From Thermoplasmata archaeon (lineage in GTDB: Archaea > Thermoplasmatota > Thermoplasmata > Thermoplasmatales > Thermoplasmataceae): 11,305 bases of DNA. The translations under genes and the position numbers were made by a program. The notes below the pieces were generated by a model. That model had not been told where the DNA came from and made no database searches. It worked only from the letters and a program-made list of their open reading frames with translations. This document shows positions 1-6,526 of the stretch, piece by piece (the stretch's first letter is position 1; the number at the start of each line of letters is the position of its first letter). The stretch lies in assembly GCA_021850835.1 (NCBI GenBank), contig JAJZKS010000030.1, positions 1-11,305 on the forward strand, read 5' to 3'.

Positions 1-1
1 G

Positions 2-1819
2 GCAACAGGAAAAAACACGAATTTTGGAATGACCGCTGAGCTGGTAAAACTGGCAAAGGCGAAGTCGCACCTGGAAAACAATGTGCTCAGGATTCTCAAA
101 TACCTTATGGTCCTAGACGTCTTTCTGATCCTGGCAGTTTTCATAGGTTCATTGATCTTTGGCATACCACTGCTTTCCATTATACCATTTGCTTTACTAA
201 TACTCCTTACATCTGTCCCGGTCGCACTCCCTGCTTCGTTTACAGTTGCCATGGCATATGGAACTGAACGGCTTTCTTCAAAGAATATACTTGTCACAAA
301 ACTGGAGGCAATAGAGGAAGCATCCACTATAAACGTGCTTTGCCTAGACAAGACAGGCACCATAACTAAGAACGAACTTTCAGCTTCTGCTCCATTGAAC
401 TTTGGAAATTTTTCAAAATTGGAAGTACTGAAATATGCGGCCCTTGCATCGAGGGTCGAGGATAATGATCAGATTGATCTAGCGGTGTTATCTGAAGCGC
501 AAAAAGCAAAAATCGATCTGGGAAAGTACAGGGCCCTGGAATTCAAGCCATTTGATCCCTCCACGAAAACATCTGGCGCGACAGTGCAGATTGATGATTC
601 CATTATACAGGTGATAAAGGGATTTCCGTCCAAGGTCATGGAAAGATGCGGCTTAAGCCAAAGCGAGACTGAACAGATAAATCGAAATATACAGGAAATA
701 GCATCAGGAGGCTTCAGGGTAATAGGGGTAGGCATAAAGGCAATCTCTGATTGGGAGTTTGTCGGGCTGTTCCCACTAAGTGACAGTCCGAGAGAAGATA
801 GCAGGAAGCTCATAGAAGAGTTGAGGTCACTGGGAATCAGTCTGAAAATGCTCACAGGCGACAGCAGGGAGACAGCAACGGCCATCGCTGACGAGGTAAA
901 CATAGGGAAAAATATAGTCAGTGTTGACCAGCTGGAAGGAAAGAGCACAGAGGAACTCTTCAGTATAATATCAGAGGCAGATGGGTTCGCAGGCGTTTAC
1001 CCCAAGGATAAGTTCATGATCGTCAAGGCACTGCAGGATAACGGTCAGCACGTAGGAATGACAGGGGATGGAGTGAATGACGCACCTGCCCTGAAGCAGG
1101 CAGAAGTGGGAATAGCAGTATCAAATGCTACCGATGTGGCCAAGAGTGCCGCCAGTATTGTCTTGACCTCCAGCGGAATAGAGCCAATCGTGAATGCGGT
1201 AGAAGAGAGCCGCTCCATATTCGAAAGGATGATAACCTATACGCTCAAGAAAGTCTCCAAAGTGCTTCAGACTTCAGTGTTTCTCTCTGTCGGGTTTATT
1301 CTATTGAGGTTCCTGCCTATGTTGCCGGTACAGCTTATAATTGCGTTATTTCTTAGCGACATAGGGAGCATCAGCTTATCTACGGACAACGAGAGATTCT
1401 CTAGCCAACCGGATGCATGGAATTTGAAGGCCATATTCAAGATATCTATGATATTCGGCTTATCTGCCATTGCGCAAGTTGTAATGTTAGCATACATTGG
1501 GCTAAAGTGGTTAGGATTGAGCGAGGGCCAGTTTCAGACCCTGATTTTTCTCACAGTAATTGTTTCTATGGAGTTGATGACTCTTTCAATGAGAGAAAGG
1601 AAAAGTTTCTGGTCCTCCAGACCAAGCGGTTTCGTTTCAGCCCAGATAGTCTCCTCAATTCTGATCGCATCGGCATTGGGTTATTTCGGCATCCTCATGG
1701 CGCCGATAGGACTGTACGAAATCCTTACTGTAATTTGTGGAGGTCTGGTTTTCCTTATTTTCACTGATGCTGTGAAGATATTGTCATTCAGAAGATTCGG
1801 TTCCTTCAGTTCCATCTAG
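2..1819 (+). CDS. P-type H+-transporting ATPase (P3A-like), 5' end cut by window edge
   Basis: ATP-driven cation pump of the cell membrane, most like plasma-membrane proton ATPases. The reading frame is open from base 2 and the first residues (TGKNTNFGMTAELV) match the family's conserved actuator-domain end, so the ATG at 29 is internal and about 200 N-terminal residues lie outside. In the visible 605 residues I see the M4 motif PVALP, the phosphorylation motif DKTGT (Asp codon 347-349), KGFP of the nucleotide-binding domain, TGD (854-862) and the hinge motif GDGVNDAP (about 1064-1087). Hydrophobic helices of M5-M10 follow. The M6 segment aligns without gaps to plant and fungal H+-ATPases and keeps the Asp that acts there as proton carrier (codon 1358-1360), though the preceding Asn is Ser. 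This supports H+ over Ca2+ or heavy metal; there is no metal-binding CPC motif. The gene converges on the DUF35 gene, 32 bp away. Confidence 0.93.
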   Translation, partial: ATGKNTNFGMTAELVKLAKAKSHLENNVLRILKYLMVLDVFLILAVFIGSLIFGIPLLSIIPFALLILLTSVPVALPASFTVAMAYGTERLSSKNILVTKLEAIEEASTINVLCLDKTGTITKNELSASAPLNFGNFSKLEVLKYAALASRVEDNDQIDLAVLSEAQKAKIDLGKYRALEFKPFDPSTKTSGATVQIDDSIIQVIKGFPSKVMERCGLSQSETEQINRNIQEIASGGFRVIGVGIKAISDWEFVGLFPLSDSPREDSRKLIEELRSLGISLKMLTGDSRETATAIADEVNIGKNIVSVDQLEGKSTEELFSIISEADGFAGVYPKDKFMIVKALQDNGQHVGMTGDGVNDAPALKQAEVGIAVSNATDVAKSAASIVLTSSGIEPIVNAVEESRSIFERMITYTLKKVSKVLQTSVFLSVGFILLRFLPMLPVQLIIALFLSDIGSISLSTDNERFSSQPDAWNLKAIFKISMIFGLSAIAQVVMLAYIGLKWLGLSEGQFQTLIFLTVIVSMELMTLSMRERKSFWSSRPSGFVSAQIVSSILIASALGYFGILMAPIGLYEILTVICGGLVFLIFTDAVKILSFRRFGSFSSI

Positions 1820-1851
1820 AGGCAGCGTACCGGGCAGTTGTCTTCTTCAAA

Positions 1852-2145
1852 TCATTCAGGCTCGCAGGTTGGCCCATAATCATCATTTTTTATTTTAAGC
1901 CTGTCCCCTCTTTTCACCTCGGACGTGGTGCGGCAAAAACCTTTAGCACCACTTTCTGCCTGAAAGAGCACAATGCTGTAATCGTCTGGAAATGGTTCAG
2001 GTGTTGCTATAAGATGCACACTGTCCAGTGCAATGGCCACTTCAACCGCTGACCTTGTGAAATCCCTGGAGCCGCACTTCGGGCATACAGCTCTCCTGAA
2101 TACAAACTCCACTGAGCACTTGACGCATCTGTACAGTTCCATCAT
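1852..2145 (-). CDS. DUF35 zinc-ribbon/OB-fold protein, thiolase partner
   Basis: Small acyl-CoA-binding partner of thiolase-superfamily enzymes. The 97 residues contain a rubredoxin-like zinc ribbon (C7-x2-C10, then C21-x2-C24) followed by an OB-fold-like beta region (about 40-88), the DUF35 layout. In archaea such proteins bridge acetoacetyl-CoA thiolase and HMG-CoA synthase. In actinobacterial steroid degradation a DUF35 domain is required by the aldolase Ltp2. The start codon overlaps the thiolase stop (ATGA at 2142-2145), so the pair is probably co-translated. Two ATGs stand in tandem. The Shine-Dalgarno-like AGGTGG (2147-2152) is only 1 nt from the first but 4 nt from the second (2140-2142), so the true start may be one codon later. 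No HMG-CoA synthase gene is seen nearby. Confidence 0.88.
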   Translation of the reverse strand: MMELYRCVKCSVEFVFRRAVCPKCGSRDFTRSAVEVAIALDSVHLIATPEPFPDDYSIVLFQAESGAKGFCRTTSEVKRGDRLKIKNDDYGPTCEPE

Positions 2146-3281
2146 TCCACCTCGTATACAAATGAAGTTGAGTTGTTGCCGAAGCCTGCCATGCTTACGC
2201 TGAACCCGGTTGTTACATTCTTCGCCTGCCTCTTTCCAGCCTGCCCTGTAAGCTGGAGGTAAATCTCCGCTGTCTGGGCGACCCCGCTTGCCCCTATCGG
2301 ATGTCCCTTTGAGTTAAGACCTCCACTCGTATTGATGGGAAGTCTTCCGCCAATGGCAGTCTCACCAGACTCCAGGGCCTTCCAGCCCTCTCCTTTTTTG
2401 AAAAACCCTACATCTTCGGACTCAACGATTTCAAGGATGGAAGCCATGTCATGAAGTTCTGCTATGTCCACATCTCCGGGAGCCTTTCCAGCTGATTTGA
2501 AAGCCCTCTTAGCGGATACATTCACTGAATCTATGGAGACCAGGGATTCTCTGGAAGTGATGGATGAAACTCCCGAGCTTGCACCGGTGCCGGTTATCCT
2601 GACTGGTTTGTTCCCGAGGCTACCGTTGTTCCCGTCCGATGTAACAAGAAGGCTCACGGCACCATCGCTAACCGGGCAGTATTCAAAAATCCTGAGAGGA
2701 TCAGCTATGACCTTGGACTCCATGACCTTCTCAAGGGTTACTTCAGCCTGGAAATGGGCATATGGATTGAGTGAACCGTTGTGGTGGTTCTTCACGGCGA
2801 CCATGGCAATGCTTTCCCTGGTGGGAGAAAATTCCCTGAGATAGGACCTGGTCATGAATGCAGCAAGCGATGGGAGAGATGGCCCTCCCCGCCTCTCTTC
2901 AGGGGGAAGCAATGAGGCAATTATCCTGGTGGTTTTTTTAGTGGGGTATCCTGTCATCTTCTCTGCACCTATGACAAGAACATTCTCTGCTTCGCCGGAT
3001 GCAACAAGAGATTTGGCAACCAGAATTGCAGAACCACCACTCCCGCTTGTGTTGTCGACCCTCATGGACGGAACTTTTTCCAGGGCCAGATGGGTGGTAA
3101 GGAGATTGTTTAGGCCAGAAATATCGTTGAATTCTCCAGAATATGAATTGGAGACCACGACGAAATCAATTGCGTCGCCATATTTATCCACGATTGGAAG
3201 TGCAGATTCTGAGGATATTGCAAAAATATCTTCGTCTCTTTTGCCAAATCTGGCAAAATTTGCTGCCACAATAGAAACCAT
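2142..3281 (-). CDS. Thiolase-superfamily protein lacking the nucleophilic cysteine
   Basis: Thiolase-fold protein of 379 residues, the usual length for the archaeal acetyl-CoA acetyltransferase/SCP-2 thiolase type. Family landmarks are present: RVDN...SGSGG at the first active-site loop (74-83), YCPVSDGA (201-208), the HD motif (H277) and GHPIGASG with H327. The nucleophile position, Cys in the family's NACASG-type loop, is Ser79 here (codon 3045-3047); spacing around it is unchanged. The C-terminal loop (about 359-370) also has no Cys. Ordinary Claisen condensation or thiolysis through a Cys-acyl intermediate is therefore doubtful. The paired DUF35 gene suggests a working heteromer. Alternatives are a retro-aldolase like Ltp2, a hydrolase-like or structural subunit, or catalysis from Ser. 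The upstream SDR gene ends 38 bp away, so the two are probably cotranscribed, though a weak TATA-like box precedes this start. Confidence 0.87.
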   Translation of the reverse strand: MVSIVAANFARFGKRDEDIFAISSESALPIVDKYGDAIDFVVVSNSYSGEFNDISGLNNLLTTHLALEKVPSMRVDNTSGSGGSAILVAKSLVASGEAENVLVIGAEKMTGYPTKKTTRIIASLLPPEERRGGPSLPSLAAFMTRSYLREFSPTRESIAMVAVKNHHNGSLNPYAHFQAEVTLEKVMESKVIADPLRIFEYCPVSDGAVSLLVTSDGNNGSLGNKPVRITGTGASSGVSSITSRESLVSIDSVNVSAKRAFKSAGKAPGDVDIAELHDMASILEIVESEDVGFFKKGEGWKALESGETAIGGRLPINTSGGLNSKGHPIGASGVAQTAEIYLQLTGQAGKRQAKNVTTGFSVSMAGFGNNSTSFVYEVE

Positions 3282-3302
3282 GAAAAAAGAAGTGTTTTGG
3301 TG

Positions 3303-3311
3303 TTAAAAAAT
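3303..3311 (-). promoter_or_regulatory. Weak TATA-like box before the thiolase-like gene
   Basis: On the minus strand ATTTTTTAA is centred about 26 nt before the thiolase ATG (3281) and no Shine-Dalgarno precedes that ATG. It could give an internal leaderless promoter in the SDR-thiolase gap, but A/T runs are common and the match is poor. Confidence 0.2.
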
Positions 3312-3319
3312 CATGCCCA

Positions 3320-4021
3320 TCAGAGCCCGCTGGGAACCTGTGAACTGAACCCGGCATCCACCTCAAGTATCTGCCCTGTGATGAGGCCATTCTCTATGAG
3401 CATTTTTACCGCCTGGGAAACATGCATTGCATCGTGCCTCCCGCTTTTGCCAAGGCTTTCACTGGATTCAGACTGCCCGCAGTTCTCCTTGATTATGAAA
3501 CCAGGAGATACTGCGTTTACGCGAATGTTTCCTGGGATAAGTTCACGGGCCAGAAGCCTGACCATGTAATCTATTGCTCCTTTTCCTGCCGCATAACCAG
3601 CATGGCTGTTCATGTAAACGCTCCTAGCTGCAGAGATTACAACAATGGAACCTCCCGTTTCCGGGAAATGTGAAATCGACCCCTGTACCACGTTATAGAA
3701 AGTGGTAGCGTTGTTGTTCAGTGCTGACATGAAATACCCAGAATCAACCTCATTTAGCTTCTTCTGGCTGAAGAACCCCGCCGCAAGATGGACCACTGCG
3801 TCCAGCCCCCCCAGCTTTTTCGTCAGTTCGGAGATAGCCCTGGAAGTCTCCTCAAAATTCATGAGATCGCAACTTGAATAGTGTGCGCCAATTTCCCTTG
3901 CCACATTCCTGCCGGTTTCTCCCCTGGAGATGATGGCAACTTCATGGCCCGAGGACTTCAGCAGCCTCGAGGCATTGCAGCCCATGCCGTTTCCAACACC
4001 AGAAACAATTATCTTAGACAT
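3320..4021 (-). CDS. Short-chain dehydrogenase/reductase (SDR)
   Basis: Classical SDR of 233 residues that oxidises an alcohol or reduces a carbonyl with a nicotinamide cofactor. It has the N-terminal glycine motif GVGNGMG (8-14), Arg33 after the second strand (favouring NADP(H)), an LAAG variant of the NNAG motif (79-82), the active-site Ser130, the catalytic Y143-x3-K147 pair, the PG turn (173-174) and the C-terminal GQILEVDAG typical of FabG-like enzymes. It is first in the leftward group SDR, thiolase-like, DUF35, so a 3-hydroxyacyl-CoA or 3-ketoacyl-CoA substrate is a reasonable inference; sequence alone does not fix it. The ATG at 4021 is supported by a TATA-like box centred 26 nt upstream with no Shine-Dalgarno, which fits a leaderless transcript. 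Confidence 0.88.
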   Translation of the reverse strand: MSKIIVSGVGNGMGCNASRLLKSSGHEVAIISRGETGRNVAREIGAHYSSCDLMNFEETSRAISELTKKLGGLDAVVHLAAGFFSQKKLNEVDSGYFMSALNNNATTFYNVVQGSISHFPETGGSIVVISAARSVYMNSHAGYAAGKGAIDYMVRLLARELIPGNIRVNAVSPGFIIKENCGQSESSESLGKSGRHDAMHVSQAVKMLIENGLITGQILEVDAGFSSQVPSGL

Positions 4022-4042
4022 AATTTCACATGAAGAGTTCCC

Positions 4043-4051
4043 AATATTTTA
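4043..4051 (-). promoter_or_regulatory. TATA-like box of the SDR operon
   Basis: TAAAATATT on the minus strand, centred 26 nt upstream of the SDR ATG at 4021. This spacing puts the expected start of transcription at or next to the ATG, as in leaderless archaeal genes. Confidence 0.5.
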
Positions 4052-4077
4052 CTTGCGTGATCAGCCAACTGCCTCAA

Positions 4078-4089
4078 GGTTCCTGAACC
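4078..4089. promoter_or_regulatory. Inverted repeat, candidate operator between divergent promoters
   Basis: GGTTC-CT-GAACC is a perfect 5-bp inverted repeat with a 2-bp centre. It ends 3 bp before the TATA-like box of the dienoyl-reductase-like gene, over the expected BRE, and lies 26 bp beyond the SDR box. A dimeric regulator bound here could control both directions. The binding factor is unknown. Confidence 0.35.
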
Positions 4090-4092
4090 AAA

Positions 4093-4101
4093 CATAATTA
4101 T
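4093..4101 (+). promoter_or_regulatory. TATA-like box of the dienoyl-reductase-like gene
   Basis: CATAATTAT is centred about 29 nt before the ATG at 4126. No Shine-Dalgarno precedes that ATG, so a leaderless or nearly leaderless transcript is likely. Confidence 0.45.
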
Positions 4102-4125
4102 GAACCATTTTGACATAGCCCCTCA

Positions 4126-5790
4126 ATGAAGATTTCTGAACCTGGAAGAATCGGTGATCTTGAGATCAGGAACAGGTTAGTCATGGCACCAATGATATCC
4201 AACCTTGCAAATCCTGAGGGAAATACAAATGAGAACCACATTGCATACCTTGAGGAAAGGGCCGCCGGCGGAACGGGCCTTATTATCACGGAATACACCT
4301 ATATCAACAGCATCAATTCCAGAGGGGGAAGAAACCAGTCTGGGGTTTACAATCCCGATTTCATACCAAAGTTCAGAAGACTTACTGACCGCATCCATTC
4401 ACATGGCGCGAAGACCTTCGTACAGCTTGTCCACGCAGGTGGAAAGGCGTTTCTGGATACAAATAGGGAAGGCCCCATGGCCCCCACCTCCACGGATTAT
4501 GTGGGTTACACGCCAAGGGAAATGACTCTCGAAGACATCGAGAACGTGATAAAGGACTTCGTCAGAGGAGCCAAGTTCGCTGCCAATGCCCAGTTCGACG
4601 GAATCGAACTCCATGGAGCCCATGGATACCTTATACAGGAGTTCCTCTCACCTGCACTGAACAGGAGAGAGGACAGATACGGCGGCTCCACAGAAAACCG
4701 CATAAGATTTCCGCAGGAGATCATAGATGCAATTAAATCTGAGGTGAAAATTCCCGTTGGAATCAGGCTAAGTCTCTATGAGGACGATCCTGACGGATAC
4801 ACCCCGGAATACGGCCTTGAGGTGGCTGAAACGCTCAAAGGCATTGACTATGCGCATTTCTCAGCGGGAAGATTTGCCCCCCCAGGTTCTTCCTCCTCAT
4901 TCTACGGAGGAAAAGCACACATTGCGGCAAAGCTTCCAAGGAAACCAAAAGTTACGTCCATAGTTGTGGGATCTGTAACAGGGCTTGCTGATGCAGAGAA
5001 AGTCTTGGAGAAATCTGACTTTGTGGCAGTTGGGAGGGCTCTGCTTGCAGACCCTTATTTTGCCGGTAAACTTTTGAACAATCCAGAATTTGTGAGGCCG
5101 TGTATCAGGTGCAACCAGGCGTGCAGGGACCTGGGTTTCGGTGAAGTTAGGTGCACAGTGAACCCGGATGTGGGCTACGAGCTGAGAAAGGTACAGATTC
5201 CCAGGAATACAGGCCAGATAAAGATTGTGGGTGCCGGAGTAAAGGGCCTTGAGGCTGCCCTTACCGCAGCTAAGGCGGGTTTCTCTGTAGTAGTTTATGA
5301 CATTAGGGACAGCATAGGAGGCCAGCTCCTTGACTATTGGGACTCCAAAAAGAAAGAGGAGTTCAGCTCACTCCTGGAATACTACCGGAGAGCCCTCCAG
5401 AATTTCGGTGTGAAATTCGAACTTGGAACCAAATACTCTGGGCCAGACGCACTTTACTGCCTGCCGGATGTGTCATATCCGGAGCTGCAGCCTTCTGGTA
5501 CTGTGAAAATAGACTCAAACGTATACCAGTATCACGATGCTGCACTGAAGCTCGCCGCAGACCACAAGGTCATAATGTCAAGGAGGAGCCTAACAAGCCT
5601 TGACCGCGTCAGGGTACACTCCTACGTTGAGGCCGCAACCAAGGCAGGCATAGAATTTGTTGAAAAAATCGAAGGGAAGGCGGATGTGGAAAAGATCCAG
5701 AGGCTCCAATACGATATAAGGGCAGCAATGGTCTCAGGCAGGGACGCCTTGAAAAAATACCTGGACCATAATTCTAGGGCTAATCTCTAG
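4126..5790 (+). CDS. Old-yellow-enzyme/2,4-dienoyl-CoA reductase-like flavoprotein with shortened C-terminus
   Basis: Flavin- and iron-sulfur-dependent ene-reductase family member, 554 residues. Residues 1-345 form the FMN-binding TIM barrel, with HGAHGY (163-168, Tyr168 at the active-site acid position) and the following NRREDRYGGSTENR signature. A 4Fe-4S motif follows: C326-x2-C329-x3-C333-x9-C343. Residues 366-400 contain a dinucleotide-binding GAGVKGLEAAL and a GGQLLDYW segment. Full FadH-type enzymes have about 670 residues with separate FAD and NADPH domains. Here I find no second GxGxxG and no ATGxxPR motif, and the region 400-554 is short and diverged. The barrel is probably active, but electron entry from NADPH may be altered. 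The gene is divergent from the SDR-thiolase-DUF35 group, suggesting shared acyl-CoA or enone metabolism. Its 3' end overlaps kptA by 11 bp, tail to tail. Confidence 0.88.
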   Translation: MKISEPGRIGDLEIRNRLVMAPMISNLANPEGNTNENHIAYLEERAAGGTGLIITEYTYINSINSRGGRNQSGVYNPDFIPKFRRLTDRIHSHGAKTFVQLVHAGGKAFLDTNREGPMAPTSTDYVGYTPREMTLEDIENVIKDFVRGAKFAANAQFDGIELHGAHGYLIQEFLSPALNRREDRYGGSTENRIRFPQEIIDAIKSEVKIPVGIRLSLYEDDPDGYTPEYGLEVAETLKGIDYAHFSAGRFAPPGSSSSFYGGKAHIAAKLPRKPKVTSIVVGSVTGLADAEKVLEKSDFVAVGRALLADPYFAGKLLNNPEFVRPCIRCNQACRDLGFGEVRCTVNPDVGYELRKVQIPRNTGQIKIVGAGVKGLEAALTAAKAGFSVVVYDIRDSIGGQLLDYWDSKKKEEFSSLLEYYRRALQNFGVKFELGTKYSGPDALYCLPDVSYPELQPSGTVKIDSNVYQYHDAALKLAADHKVIMSRRSLTSLDRVRVHSYVEAATKAGIEFVEKIEGKADVEKIQRLQYDIRAAMVSGRDALKKYLDHNSRANL

Positions 5791-6523
5791 AATTTTCCCT
5801 GTTGAGTTTTCTCTCCATCCTTCCCCTTACCCATTTTATCTCTTTCTGCTCTTCAGGGGTAAGCTCAAACTGATCAGTTATTTTCTCCCCGACGAACTCA
5901 GGAGGTATCTCGTTTACTAGAAAGACTTCATCGGTTGCCCTGTAGGTCTGCCTGCCAGACTCCCTCAGGCCGTCAATGTCAATTTCCACCACAGTGGGGG
6001 AATCGATATGGAACATCCCTGAGACATAGGCCTGCCTCGGGGTCAGGGATAGGTGAATCCAGCTCTTGTCTGAAGGGCTTATTCCGGTTTCCCGTATGAA
6101 CTCAAGCTCCTCTTCAGTTGTCTGGTAGTACAGTTTTGATGGAACATCATCCGTGGGGAGGTCGTCCATGTTAACAGGTATTGTGTGCCCGTAGGCTGCA
6201 CGGATCTCGTGGTTGTTGTTTACCTGGTACCTCTGCTTTGGATCAGTCATGGCCAGGGCTTCAATGTGGAACGGGGTCAGCCAGTAGAAATTCTTCCTCT
6301 GTGCCTTGATCACAGGCACAATGTTGTATATCCTGACCCAGCCATGTTCATCCAGCTTTACGCCATAGTTCTCAGGAAAATGCCTGAGCATCCCGGCTAT
6401 AATCCTTCCGACACCCTCTATTTCGCTTTCCCTCATGAGAAGCTTGCCCTGGTTTCCGCATGCCGGGCATTCCGTGCCACGGAAAGCTCCATGGCTCATG
6501 CAGCTCTTCAATTCATTCGCCAT
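5780..6523 (-). CDS. kptA: RNA 2'-phosphotransferase (Tpt1/KptA family)
   Basis: NAD+-dependent enzyme that removes an internal RNA 2'-phosphate, giving ADP-ribose 1'',2''-cyclic phosphate and nicotinamide. The 247 residues show the archaeal form: an N-terminal zinc-ribbon-like segment (C8...C19-x2-C22), then LRHFPENYG with catalytic R47-H48, GWVRI (61-65), TDPKQRY with R98, IRAAYGHTIP (107-116), LYYQT (131-135) and IHLS (156-159). The LYYQT form instead of LYHGT is, from memory, usual in archaeal members. The fourth member of the Arg-His-Arg-Arg catalytic set, normally Arg three residues before the VHLS-type motif, appears as Lys153 (codon 6065-6067). The gene starts 3 bp after prs ends, so the two are almost surely cotranscribed. 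AGGT lies just before the ATG, too close for a strong Shine-Dalgarno. The 3' end overlaps the convergent flavoprotein gene. Confidence 0.9.
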   Translation of the reverse strand: MANELKSCMSHGAFRGTECPACGNQGKLLMRESEIEGVGRIIAGMLRHFPENYGVKLDEHGWVRIYNIVPVIKAQRKNFYWLTPFHIEALAMTDPKQRYQVNNNHEIRAAYGHTIPVNMDDLPTDDVPSKLYYQTTEEELEFIRETGISPSDKSWIHLSLTPRQAYVSGMFHIDSPTVVEIDIDGLRESGRQTYRATDEVFLVNEIPPEFVGEKITDQFELTPEEQKEIKWVRGRMERKLNRENSRD

Positions 6524-6526
6524 TAC

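Noticed and set aside
469..948. 159-codon open frame on the minus strand inside the ATPase gene
   Set aside because: It lies wholly opposite the conserved nucleotide-binding domain and its protein shows no domain; it mirrors the codon pattern of the real gene.
1417..1767. 116-codon plus-strand frame inside the ATPase C-terminus
   Set aside because: It overlaps membrane helices M7-M10 of the ATPase in another frame and has no recognisable features.
2854..3306. 150-codon plus-strand frame opposite the thiolase-like gene
   Set aside because: It is fully antisense to conserved thiolase motifs and has no promoter or family signature.
6118..6135. LYYQT in KptA taken as a lost LYHGT NAD-binding motif
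   Set aside because: Archaeal KptA proteins, as I recall them, normally have LYYPT or LYYQT here, so this is a family variant and not damage.
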